From positions 806,001-870,000 of the forward strand of contig CAVVFO010000001.1 in NCBI GenBank assembly GCA_963747595.1: 64,000 nt of DNA, written 5' to 3'. A program made the translations under genes and the position numbers. The stretch is from Oleiagrimonas sp963747595. GTDB taxonomy: Bacteria; Pseudomonadota; Gammaproteobacteria; Xanthomonadales; Rhodanobacteraceae. Shown in pieces: positions 54,818-63,470 of this stretch (within the stretch, counting starts at the first letter, position 1; each line of letters starts with the position of its first letter). The notes below the pieces were generated by a model, which did no database searches, had not been told where the DNA came from, and saw only the letters and a program-made list of their open reading frames with translations.

Positions 54818-56233
54818 ATGAGATACCGGCTCCTGATTCTCGTCCTGCTTGGCATTGGCGTGACTTTCACCGCTGCCGCGCAAACTCCGTCTGCACACGA
54901 CTGGCCCATGTTCGGCGGCGGTGTGGAAAGCACCAGCGCAAATGCGCAACCCATCGCCATCACGGCGGGCAATGTCGCCCATCTGAAGCGGCGGCAGGTC
55001 AAGCTGGATGGCACGGTGGATGCCAGTGCCATTTATCTCCACGGCGTCACCATCCATGGTGCCAGGCACAATGCCGTTTTTGTCACTACCACCTACGGCA
55101 AGACGCTGGCGATCGACGTCGACAGCGGCAAGATCCTGTGGGAATACACCCCCGCCAGCTATGGGCGGTTGGCGGGCACCTCCAAGATCACCAACACCAC
55201 GCCCGTGGCCGATCCCGATCGGCAGTTCATTTATGCCGCTTCGCCCGATGGGTACATTCAAAAGCTGGCCATCGACGATGGCCACCGTATCTGGCGGACA
55301 TCCATCACCAAGTTGCCCAAACGGGAGAAGATGGACTCGCCCCTGAAGTTCTTTCGGGGCCACGTGATTGCCGTGACGGCAGGCTACGTCGGCGATCGTC
55401 CGCCTTATCAGGGTCACGTCGCCATCCTGGACGGCGCGTCCGGCAAACTGCTGCATGTGTGGAATTCACTGTGCAGCAATCGCAGCGGGCTGCTGCAGCC
55501 CAGCACGTGCCCGCACAGTGATTCGGCCATCTGGGGGCGCGCGGGCGCAGTGATCGATCCGGCCAGCGGCGACATCTTTGTCGCCACCGGCAATGCCCAC
55601 TGGAATGGCACCACCGATTGGGGCGATTCGGTCATCCAGCTCAATGCCAGTGCCACGAAAATGCGGGGTAATTACACCCCAGCCAATACCGCGGCCCTGA
55701 ATGCGGATGATCAGGACCTGGGCTCGACCTCCCCCGTGCTGCTGAACGACCACGTGATCGCCCAGGGCGGCAAGGATGGCAAGATCCGCCTGCTGAGCCG
55801 CAAGGCCATTGCCGGTACGGCACCGCACAAGGACCATGAGTTGCAGATCGTTTCCACGCCCAGCGGCGCCGATCTGTTCACCCAGCCGGCCGTTTGGAAA
55901 CACCACGGCCGAATCTGGATGTTCGCCGCCGACAATGGCGGTACCGAAGCCTGGACACTGGAACATGGCAAGCTCCACAGAAAATGGAAAAACGGCAATG
56001 GCGGCACCAGTCCGTTCGAGGCCGGTGGCCTGCTGTTCGTGTACGCCGGCGACGGTGGGTTGAACGTTTACCAGGCGGATTCAGGCAAACGTGTCGCCAC
56101 GCTCCCATGTGGCTCGGGACACTGGAACAGTCCCATCGTGTTGCGGGACAAGATCATCCTCCCCGAGGGAAATGCCAACGACCACGCCACCAGTGGTGTT
56201 CTGGACATATGGAGTCTGCCCAGCGCGCATTGA
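54818..56233 (+). CDS. Secreted PQQ-like beta-propeller protein
   Basis: The 471-residue product has a signal peptide (LILVLLGIGVTFTAAAQ) and repeated propeller strands (GKTLAIDVDSGKILWEY, GYIQKLAIDDGHRIWRT, GHVAILDGASGKLLHVW, GLNVYQADSGKRVATL) typical of PQQ-enzyme repeats. It lacks the vicinal Cys pair and other cofactor/metal ligands of true PQQ dehydrogenases as far as I can see, so it may be a scaffold or sensor. Cys pairs near SLCSNRSGLLQPSTCPH probably form a disulfide. It is transcribed alone, 150 bases after the GH94 gene. Confidence 0.8.
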   Translation: MRYRLLILVLLGIGVTFTAAAQTPSAHDWPMFGGGVESTSANAQPIAITAGNVAHLKRRQVKLDGTVDASAIYLHGVTIHGARHNAVFVTTTYGKTLAIDVDSGKILWEYTPASYGRLAGTSKITNTTPVADPDRQFIYAASPDGYIQKLAIDDGHRIWRTSITKLPKREKMDSPLKFFRGHVIAVTAGYVGDRPPYQGHVAILDGASGKLLHVWNSLCSNRSGLLQPSTCPHSDSAIWGRAGAVIDPASGDIFVATGNAHWNGTTDWGDSVIQLNASATKMRGNYTPANTAALNADDQDLGSTSPVLLNDHVIAQGGKDGKIRLLSRKAIAGTAPHKDHELQIVSTPSGADLFTQPAVWKHHGRIWMFAADNGGTEAWTLEHGKLHRKWKNGNGGTSPFEAGGLLFVYAGDGGLNVYQADSGKRVATLPCGSGHWNSPIVLRDKIILPEGNANDHATSGVLDIWSLPSAH

Positions 56234-57043
56234 CGCCAGCCTTTCGTTCCAGCCGGATTTCCCCACCCCTGAATCGGACCATGCTGGTTTCGGAGGATCG
56301 GCGTGCCATGGTGCGGGCCGGGACGTTGCCCGACCGACAAGCGGCCGCACCCGGACCATCCTCTTCGCCGGCACACGCCCATTCGCAATCGCTTCACGAT
56401 AATGATTCAGTCCGCTGTTTGAGCGGAGGTGCATGTCCAGGTGGGCGGACGGGATCGTGCCTGAACCATGTACGGGCCCAATCGAAGCGGTAGCGGGCGC
56501 GCCGGTGGCTTTGGCGGACGTGGCTTTCGCCTTTCCGTTGCACCTCTTCGGCTACGTCCTCGAACATGGCGTGGTGCAGGGTGTCAGCCGCGTTGAGGCA
56601 GTGCGGGTCTCATTTGCCCTCCGGCGTGCGGCTCGAGGGGAACGGGTGCGGGCAGCATAATACCACCCGCGCTCGCGCCCGCTTGTGCGGGGATTCCCCC
56701 AAGCGGGCGCGGAGATCCTTGTCGTCGTCGGGGCACCGTGCCTGGTCCACCTCCGGGGATGGACCGCCCGCGCGGCGCGGGCCGGCTCAAGAACAGGCGA
56801 CGCAGGCCGATACGTTCAGTGGGACGCTCCGATCCGGATTCAAGCCGCTTCTCCAAGGCGGGCCAGGGCGGCCACTGCCGCTGCAAGAGGGCAGATGAGA
56901 GGTGTTCATGGCGGCTTGAAGACTGGTGTCCGAAGCGGACGAACATCTCGAAGCACGCAGGGGGGAGCACTGCAGTGGCGTGGTGCCCCGACATGACGGC
57001 GGTTCGGCCATGTGGCCAGTTGCGAAAGAGAGGGGGAATTCTA
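56234..57043. other. 810-base gene-poor region
   Basis: No recognised gene lies here. A minus-strand frame of 71 codons (56394-56610) reads protein-like sequence (LHHAMFEDVAEEVQRKGE) but has no clear start and matches no family I know. A strong hairpin lies at 56674-56713. The right end carries an AGGGGG ribosome-binding site for the FecR gene. Base use is as GC-rich as the flanks. This may be a degraded gene or a long regulated leader. Confidence 0.4.
56674..56713. repeat. Strong nested hairpin in the gene-poor region
   Basis: gcgcccgcttg (56676-56686) pairs perfectly with caagcgggcgc (56701-56711); the 14-base loop contains a second small stem, gggg-att-cccc. One or two outer pairs extend it. 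No T-tract follows, so it is not a classic terminator for either strand. Confidence 0.7.
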
Positions 57044-57487
57044 ATGAAACGATATCTGTGTCTGCTGACCTTTGCATGGCTCACCTGTCTGGCGCTGCCG
57101 GCCCTTGGCAGCGAAGCCCATGTCGCGCTGGTAAAAAGCGTGCACGGCGCCGTCACCGTGACCCGCCAGCACAAGACGTTTGCGGTGACCACCGGCGCCA
57201 CGCTGCGCATTTCCGATCGCGTGGTCACGGCGCCCGGCGCCTCTGCCGGCATCGTGTTCCGGGACGGTACCCTGCTGAGTCTGGGTTCGGGTGCGGACAT
57301 CCGGGTGCGTGACTACGTGTTCGAGCCGAAGAACGGCAAGTTCGCGTTCTCGCTCTACCTGGCCAGGGGGTCGGCAATTTACGAGTCCGGCAAGATCGGC
57401 AAGTTGTCCCCGCAGTCGGTGAAGGTCCAGACGCCGAAGGCAACGGTGGGTGTGCGCGGCACCCGTTTCCTCATCGAGGCGGACTGA
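57044..57487 (+). CDS. Secreted FecR-domain protein
   Basis: The 147-residue product has a signal peptide (LCLLTFAWLTCLALPALGSE) and one FecR domain: VALVKSVHGAVTVTR, LRISDRVVTAPGASAGIVFRDGTLLSLGSGADI, and the terminal VKVQTPKATVGVRGTRFLIE. Unlike iron-sensing FecR it has no N-terminal anti-sigma part and no transmembrane anchor, and no sigma-factor gene is near. It is the first of three closely spaced genes (FecR, OmpA-like lipoprotein, CHASE2-HD-GYP). Such FecR domains often accompany CHASE2 sensors and may give ligand or cell-wall sensing. Confidence 0.85.
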   Translation: MKRYLCLLTFAWLTCLALPALGSEAHVALVKSVHGAVTVTRQHKTFAVTTGATLRISDRVVTAPGASAGIVFRDGTLLSLGSGADIRVRDYVFEPKNGKFAFSLYLARGSAIYESGKIGKLSPQSVKVQTPKATVGVRGTRFLIEAD

Positions 57488-57494
57488 TCTGGCC

Positions 57495-58112
57495 ATGGCC
57501 GATTCAATGAAGCACGCGCATTGCCTTGTGGTGGTCCTGCTGGTTGTCTGCGGGCTACTGTCCGGTTGCGCCGCGACTCCGACCCGCGTCACATTGCTTC
57601 CGGACCAGAGTGGGCATGTTGGTGCGGTCACGGTGTCCGACGCGCGCGGTCGACAGCGCATCGACCGGGCATTCGATACCGTCACGGTCGACCGCGCCTC
57701 ATCAATGCCGGGCAAGCCCCGTGCGGAGGACCCGCGGACCTTTGAAAAGGCGCATCGTGCGGTGATCGATGCGGAACCGACGCCGCCGCGGAGTTTCGTG
57801 TTGAACTTCCTGTTCGACAGCATGAAATTGACGCCGGAATCCAGGAAGATGCTGCCCGAGGTCTTGCGGGTCGTGCGCGAGCGCATTCCCACCGAAGTCA
57901 CGGTGTTCGGTTACACGGACGCGGTGGGCAGCTCCCGATACAATCTGGCGCTGTCGGAGCAGCGCGCCCGGGCCGTGGCCAGGGTGCTGAAGCAGATTGA
58001 TCCGGACCTGCCGATCGACGTGAAGTACTTCGGCGAGAAGTATCCGCTGGTGCCCGCGCCGCCGGGCGTTCCCGAACCGCGAAACCGGCGGGCCGAAATC
58101 GTCATCCTCTGA
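57495..58112 (+). CDS. OmpA-family peptidoglycan-binding lipoprotein
   Basis: The product (205 residues from ATG 57495; 57507 is also possible) has a lipoprotein signal (VVLLVVCGLLSGCAATP) and a C-terminal OmpA domain from about residue 105: FVLNFLFDSMKLTPESR, VTVFGYTDAVGSSRYNLALS and EPRNRRAEIVIL, containing the Asp and Arg that bind diaminopimelate. It would tether the outer membrane to the wall. It starts 7 bases after the FecR gene and ends 11 bases before the CHASE2 gene, so they form one operon. Confidence 0.9.
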   Translation: MADSMKHAHCLVVVLLVVCGLLSGCAATPTRVTLLPDQSGHVGAVTVSDARGRQRIDRAFDTVTVDRASSMPGKPRAEDPRTFEKAHRAVIDAEPTPPRSFVLNFLFDSMKLTPESRKMLPEVLRVVRERIPTEVTVFGYTDAVGSSRYNLALSEQRARAVARVLKQIDPDLPIDVKYFGEKYPLVPAPPGVPEPRNRRAEIVIL

Positions 58113-58123
58113 CACCGTCTGTC

Positions 58124-60124
58124 ATGACGCCCGTCACCTCACCCGCAAAACTGCCTCGGCGCCCCGCTGTTCTCTTCCTGCTGGCCGGGCTGTCGATTGC
58201 GTTGATCATCGGCCTGGGGGGACTGTTCAACGTCGCTCCGGTGAGGGGGTTGAACCGGTTCATGCTGGATACCCTGCTGGTGCGGACCGCATCGGGCGCA
58301 GCCGCACCCGGGACAGTGGCAGTCGATATCGATGAAGCCAGCCTGTCTGCCCTGGGTCAGTGGCCATGGCCACGTTATCGCGTGGCGCAGCTGATCGCGC
58401 GAATTGCCGCCGCGCATCCGGCGGCCATCGCGCTGGACATCGTGTTCCCCGAGCCTGATCGCACCTCGCTGACGGACATCCAGCGGACCTTCAGGCACGA
58501 CTTCGGCATTGATGTGTCGTTCAAGGGTGTTCCCGCCGGCTTGCGGGACAACGACGGCTACCTTGGCCAGGAGATGGCGCGCGCGGATGTCGTGGGTGCG
58601 CGGTATTTCTATTTCGACCATGTGACCCGCACTGACCGACCGGTCCGGCCCGGGGTGGGCTTCGATGGCCGTGTGGAGCTGCTGTCGCTCGACAAGGCGC
58701 CTGGTGTCCTCGAGAGCGTCGATGCCATCGCCTCGCGGACCCGCATCAGCGGCTTCGTCAACAGTGGTCTGGATGCCGACGGTGTGTTGCGACGACTGCC
58801 CTTGCTGATCGAATATCATGGCGTCATCCATGCCAGTCTCGCGCTGGCCGCCACCATGCGCGCGCTCGGGGTCGGTTCGGGACGGGTGGAATCAGGCGCC
58901 GATGGATTGTCGATCCAAGTCGGATCGCACCGGATTCCGGTGAACCGGACGGGCTATGCGCTTTTGCGCTTCAATGGTCCATCGCGACTGTACAAGAGTG
59001 TGTCTGCCGTGGATGTGCTGACCGGGCGCGTCGGGTCATCGGATCTGCGCGGCAGGATCGTGTTCATCGGTTCTTCGGCGGTCGGTCTGCACGACGTGCA
59101 CCGGACTGCGGTGGAACGGAGTTTTTCCGGTCTGAAGATCCAGTCGGTGATGGCGCAGAACATCCTGGACGGCAATTCGGTGCGTGTTCCGACATGGGGC
59201 GGCAAGGCTGCGTTGCTTCTCGGCCTGCTTGTGGCGCTGGTGTTTTCCGCGCTGTTCGTTGCCGGCCGTGGCCTGGCGCTCCTGACCGCATGGTGCGTGG
59301 TATCCGGGGCCGCACTGGTTGCGGTGATGGCAGTGGTGTTCGTGCGCACCAGCGTGTTCATTCCGCTGGGTGTGCCGTTGCTGGTCCTGGGAACGCTGCT
59401 GGTGCTGTCCTTCGTGGCCCGCTTTGTCATGAACCAGCGCCGCGCCCAGCGCTGGCGCAGACAACTGGAGAACGCGCGACAGGTGACCATCGAGTCGATG
59501 GCCGCGGTCGCCGAAACCCGCGATCCGGAGACCGGGGGGCACATCAAGCGTACCCAGCACTACGTGCTCGCCATTGCCAGGCGATTGCAGAAGACGGGCC
59601 ACCACACGCAGACCCTGACCAGGGAATACATCAATCTGCTGTTTCTCTCTGCGCCGCTCCACGACATCGGCAAGGTCGGGGTGCCGGACCACATCCTGCT
59701 CAAGCCAGGCCCGCTGACCCCCGAGGAACTGAAAGTCATGCGGCGGCACGCGGAGTTCGGGCGGGACATCATCTTCAGCACGGCAGAACAGATCGAAGGC
59801 GACAATTTTCTCCTGATTGCCGGCGAGATTGCCGCCACCCATCACGAGAAATGGGACGGGAGCGGTTACCCGCGCGGACTGGTGGGTCAGGATATCCCGC
59901 TATCCGGCCGCATCATGGCGGTCGCCGACATCTACGATGCGTTGATCAGCCGGCGCTGTTACAAGGATCCGTTCCCGCATGAGCGGGCAAAGTCGCTGAT
60001 GCGCAAACTGCGCGACACGACCTTCGATCCGGTGGTGCTGGATGCCTTCTTCGCCATCGAACCGGAAATTCTGAAAATCGCAGCCCGTTTCCGCGACGGC
60101 AATGAAAGCACCGGTAGGGGGTGA
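58124..60124 (+). CDS. CHASE2 sensor with HD-GYP c-di-GMP phosphodiesterase domain
   Basis: The 666-residue protein has an N-terminal membrane segment (residues about 16-38), a large periplasmic CHASE2 domain (about 40-340, with GTVAVDIDEASLSALGQWPW and ALDIVFPEPDRTSL), three membrane segments (about 350-430), a short linker, and an HD-GYP domain (about 460-650). The HD-GYP ligands are intact: LHDIGKVGVPDHILLKPG, ATHHEKWDGSGYPRGL and VADIYDALISRR. CHASE2 is usually fused to adenylate cyclase, kinase or diguanylate-cyclase outputs; an HD-GYP output suggests signal-controlled c-di-GMP hydrolysis. It ends the FecR-OmpA operon. Confidence 0.9.
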   Translation: MTPVTSPAKLPRRPAVLFLLAGLSIALIIGLGGLFNVAPVRGLNRFMLDTLLVRTASGAAAPGTVAVDIDEASLSALGQWPWPRYRVAQLIARIAAAHPAAIALDIVFPEPDRTSLTDIQRTFRHDFGIDVSFKGVPAGLRDNDGYLGQEMARADVVGARYFYFDHVTRTDRPVRPGVGFDGRVELLSLDKAPGVLESVDAIASRTRISGFVNSGLDADGVLRRLPLLIEYHGVIHASLALAATMRALGVGSGRVESGADGLSIQVGSHRIPVNRTGYALLRFNGPSRLYKSVSAVDVLTGRVGSSDLRGRIVFIGSSAVGLHDVHRTAVERSFSGLKIQSVMAQNILDGNSVRVPTWGGKAALLLGLLVALVFSALFVAGRGLALLTAWCVVSGAALVAVMAVVFVRTSVFIPLGVPLLVLGTLLVLSFVARFVMNQRRAQRWRRQLENARQVTIESMAAVAETRDPETGGHIKRTQHYVLAIARRLQKTGHHTQTLTREYINLLFLSAPLHDIGKVGVPDHILLKPGPLTPEELKVMRRHAEFGRDIIFSTAEQIEGDNFLLIAGEIAATHHEKWDGSGYPRGLVGQDIPLSGRIMAVADIYDALISRRCYKDPFPHERAKSLMRKLRDTTFDPVVLDAFFAIEPEILKIAARFRDGNESTGRG

Positions 60125-60217
60125 TCGCCGCTCCATCGGTCGAGGCTGGATCCACTCGCTGACTGGTTGCGGATATTTCGGGCACCCGCGTGTGGCCCGC
60201 GCGGCACAGCGAGGAGC

Positions 60218-60239
60218 CGTCTTCACAGCTGTGAAGACG
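60218..60239. promoter_or_regulatory. Perfect 22-bp palindrome
   Basis: The 22 bases from 60218 (cgtcttcacag and its exact complement, no loop) are self-complementary. It lies about 94 bases after the CHASE2-HD-GYP stop and 89 bases before the DUF1615 start. The symmetry without loop suits a dimeric DNA-binding protein; a cruciform or terminator role is also possible. Confidence 0.5.
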
Positions 60240-60327
60240 AGCCGCAACAACGCGAGGTGCGTCAAGGTGCCGAAATAATGCTTCGATTCAGCGCCTCTGG
60301 ATACTAATCTCTGCGGCGAAGTCCGAT

Positions 60328-61464
60328 GTGGAGAGTGTCATCCCTTCCCAAACACCGAATCGTCGACCATGGCTCCGCCATTTCCCAGCATTGCTTGCGC
60401 TGCCGATGGTGCTCGCCGGCTGCGCGACGCATCGCACACGCGAAACGCCCCGCCGGTCTCCCGCGGTGGTGCAGGCGCAGACCCTGCGCCTGATGCCGGC
60501 CGGCGTGCGCGACCGCAAGGCGTGGGCGGTCGATATCTCCGCCGCGTTTGCCGCGCAGAATTTGCCGGCCAGCAAGCACAACCTCTGCGCGGTGATCGCC
60601 GTGACCGGGCAGGAGTCGGGGTTTCGTGTGCATCCGGTCATTCCGGGGTTGCCGCAGATCGCGCGCCGTGCCATCGATCAGCGTGCGGCGAAGCGACATG
60701 TGCCGCGGTTTCTGGTGGATGCGGCGCTGTGGCTGAAGTCGCCCACGGGGGCGCGTTATCGCACGCGGCTGGAGACGGTGCGCACCGAAAGCCAGATGAG
60801 CGACATGTTCGAGGATTTCATCGGCATGGTGCCACTGGGCAAGCGCCTTTTCAGTGGTTTCAACCCGGTGCACACGGGCGGCCCCATGCAGGTGAGCGTG
60901 CGCTTTGCCGAGGCGCACGACGGGGGCTATCCGTATCCGGTGCAAAAGTCGATTCGCCACGAGGTGTTCACGCGTCGTGGCGGCATGTACTTCGGCATCA
61001 TGCATCTGCTGGGTTTTCCGGTGGATTACCCGCGGCCGATCTACCTTTTTGCCGATTACAACGCCGGCTGGTACGCCAGTCGCAATGCTGCCTTCCAGCA
61101 CGCCGTCAGTCTGGCCTCGGGGATTCCGTTGCAGCTGGACGGTGACCTGATCGACTACCACTCCAGCAAGCCGGGCCACACCGAACTGGCGGTTCGTGCG
61201 CTGGGAAAGCAGCTGGGTGTGAGTGATCGCGCCATCCACGACGCACTGCGGCACGGTGAACAGCGTGATTTCCGCAAGACCCGCGTCTACAAACGCGTGT
61301 TCGCGTTGGCGGACCGCATGCAGCACAAGACGCTGCCGCGCGTGATGTTGCCGGGGATCACGCTGCACAGCCCCAAGATCACGCACAGGCGCACCACCGC
61401 GTGGTTCGCCCGCCGCGTGGACACACGTTATCGCCGCTGCATGGCGCGTGGGTCGGCGCAGTGA
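60328..61464 (+). CDS. DUF1615 lipoprotein
   Basis: The 378-residue product begins at GTG 60328 and carries a lipoprotein signal (LLALPMVLAGCATH). The body matches DUF1615 proteins: AFAAQNLPASKHNLCAVIAV, then TGQESGFRVHP in lytic-transglycosylase style (catalytic-like Glu in QESG), MQVSVRFAEAHDGGYPYPV, and MYFGIMHLLGFPVDYP. The resemblance to transglycosylase folds is my inference; the family has no settled function. It follows the HD-GYP gene by 203 bases. Confidence 0.8.
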   Translation: MESVIPSQTPNRRPWLRHFPALLALPMVLAGCATHRTRETPRRSPAVVQAQTLRLMPAGVRDRKAWAVDISAAFAAQNLPASKHNLCAVIAVTGQESGFRVHPVIPGLPQIARRAIDQRAAKRHVPRFLVDAALWLKSPTGARYRTRLETVRTESQMSDMFEDFIGMVPLGKRLFSGFNPVHTGGPMQVSVRFAEAHDGGYPYPVQKSIRHEVFTRRGGMYFGIMHLLGFPVDYPRPIYLFADYNAGWYASRNAAFQHAVSLASGIPLQLDGDLIDYHSSKPGHTELAVRALGKQLGVSDRAIHDALRHGEQRDFRKTRVYKRVFALADRMQHKTLPRVMLPGITLHSPKITHRRTTAWFARRVDTRYRRCMARGSAQ

Positions 61465-61591
61465 ATATTGTTCCCCGCCTGAACATCCTGGCGAGCAGAG
61501 CGCGGGGAAGTGGCTACACTCGAGGCTGATCCGGTCTCGGCAAGGGCGCGACGATGAATGGCAGGTCTGGCGACATGACGGCGGCTGGGCG

Positions 61592-63274
61592 ATGAGCGCG
61601 CTCCTCCTGGGGCCGATGCTGCGGTATGTGGACCGTACCGAGGCGACGATCTGGGTGGAGACCGATGCCGCCTGCGAGGTCGAGATCCTCGGGCATGCCG
61701 CCTCCACTTTCGAAGTGGAAGGGCACCACTACGCCCTGGTGCACATGACCCATCTGCAACCGGCGACGCGCTATCCATACAGCGTGCGGCTGGATGGCAC
61801 GCAGGTGTGGCCGCCAGCCGATTCGCCATATCCGCCCAGCACCATCCACACCTTCGACGAGAATGCGCCGCACCGCATTGCGTTCGGGTCCTGCCGCGTG
61901 GCGATGCCGCACGAGCCGCCGTACACGCTGACTCACGCCCAGGACGAGAAACACGGGTTCGAGATCGATGCGCTGCGTGCATTGGCCTTTCGCATGCGTG
62001 GGCAGAGCGAGGAGGACTGGCCACAGGCGCTGCTCATGATGGGCGACCAGATCTATGCAGATGAGGTGGCGCCCGCAGTGCGTGCGTTCATCTGCGCTCG
62101 TCGCGACACCAGCGAACCACCGGGCGAGGAGATTGCCGATTTCGAGGAGTACACGCGGCTGTATCGCCAATCATGGAGTCAGCCGGATATCCGCTGGCTG
62201 CTGTCGACGCTGCCCAGTGCCATGATCTTCGACGATCACGACGTCAATGACGACTGGAATATCTCGCACTCATGGGTGCAAGAGATGCGCGCCAAACCAT
62301 GGTGGCGCGATCGCATCGTCGGCGGGTTCATGTCCTACTGGATCTATCAGCACATGGGCAACCTGTCGCCCAAGGAATTGCATGCCGACGCGTTGTTCCA
62401 GCAGGTGCAACAGGGTGCAGAGAACCAGGACTTCGGCCCCCGGCTGCGCGAATTTGCCTTTCGTGCGGATCGTGAGCCGGACAGCTACCGGTGGAGTTTC
62501 CATCGCGATTTCGGCGATGTGCGGTTGCTCATTGTCGATTCACGCGCCGGACGCATGCTGGGACGGGGACGGCGCGACATGCTGGATGAAGCCCAATGGC
62601 GGTGGGTCGAATCGCATCTGAACGGCAGTTTCGACCACCTTCTTCTGGGCACCTCCTTGCCCATTTTCCTGGGCTACGGCATCCATTACCTGGAAGCCTG
62701 GAATGAGGCCGTCTGTGCCGGCGCCTGGGGGTCCTGGTTCGCGCGGCAGGGCGAGCGCATCCGCCGCAAGCTGGATCTGGAGCACTGGAGCGCGTTCCAT
62801 GCATCGTTCCGGCGCATCGTCGAGCTCATTCGCAGTGTCGCCAACGGTGAACGGGGCCGGGCGCCCGCCACCATCACGGTGCTTTCCGGCGACGTGCATC
62901 ACGTCTATCTGGCCGAAACGCGGTTTGCAGATGCGGCGACGCAAAGTGCGATGTATCAGGCGGTGTGCTCGCCGTTTCGCAATCCGCTGGGTGCCAGGAA
63001 CCGCCGCATCATGCGCGCGGCATGGTCCGGCACAGTGGGTGCGGTGGCGAAAGGGATGGCGCGTCTCGCCGGGGTCAAGCCGGACCACGTCCGATGGCAG
63101 CTGTGTCATGACCGACCCTGGTTCGACAACCAGATCGCCACGCTGGAGTTTTACGGCGCGGAGGCACGCATCCGCTTCGACTACAGTCCACCGGGCAATG
63201 ACGACGCTCCGGTATTGAAGCAGGTGTTTGCGTATCGTTTGGACAAGGGGCGTGCGGGCTCGACATCCGGCTGA
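61592..63274 (+). CDS. PhoD-like metallophosphatase family protein
   Basis: The 560-residue protein has an N-terminal beta domain (LLGPMLRYVDRTEATIWVET), then the PhoD-like catalytic core: AFGSCRVA, LLMMGDQIYADE, MIFDDHDVNDDW, VDSRAGRMLGRG and VLSGDVHHVYL. These are metal-binding motifs of alkaline phosphatase D and related phosphodiesterases. There is no signal peptide or twin-arginine motif from the ATG at 61592, so it appears cytoplasmic, unlike classic secreted PhoD. Substrate unknown. Confidence 0.88.
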   Translation: MSALLLGPMLRYVDRTEATIWVETDAACEVEILGHAASTFEVEGHHYALVHMTHLQPATRYPYSVRLDGTQVWPPADSPYPPSTIHTFDENAPHRIAFGSCRVAMPHEPPYTLTHAQDEKHGFEIDALRALAFRMRGQSEEDWPQALLMMGDQIYADEVAPAVRAFICARRDTSEPPGEEIADFEEYTRLYRQSWSQPDIRWLLSTLPSAMIFDDHDVNDDWNISHSWVQEMRAKPWWRDRIVGGFMSYWIYQHMGNLSPKELHADALFQQVQQGAENQDFGPRLREFAFRADREPDSYRWSFHRDFGDVRLLIVDSRAGRMLGRGRRDMLDEAQWRWVESHLNGSFDHLLLGTSLPIFLGYGIHYLEAWNEAVCAGAWGSWFARQGERIRRKLDLEHWSAFHASFRRIVELIRSVANGERGRAPATITVLSGDVHHVYLAETRFADAATQSAMYQAVCSPFRNPLGARNRRIMRAAWSGTVGAVAKGMARLAGVKPDHVRWQLCHDRPWFDNQIATLEFYGAEARIRFDYSPPGNDDAPVLKQVFAYRLDKGRAGSTSG

Positions 63275-63470
63275 GCCTCCTGATCAGGATCGCCCCGATG
63301 GCTACAACACCGAAAATCACTTACCCCTGCGACAGTATTCGGGGTGGCTTGCGCATTGTCTCAATCTCGCCCGCACATTCCGTACGTGCCGTACTCCATT
63401 CGTACCGGTTGTAAACCCCCTGCGCGTGACGTGCATCAAACGCGTATTGACCAACCAGAGGATCGTTACC

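Noticed and set aside
56394..56610. 71-codon minus-strand frame in the gene-poor region as a gene
   Set aside because: It opens directly after a stop codon, has no convincing start or ribosome-binding site, and matches no family I know; kept only as a possible remnant.
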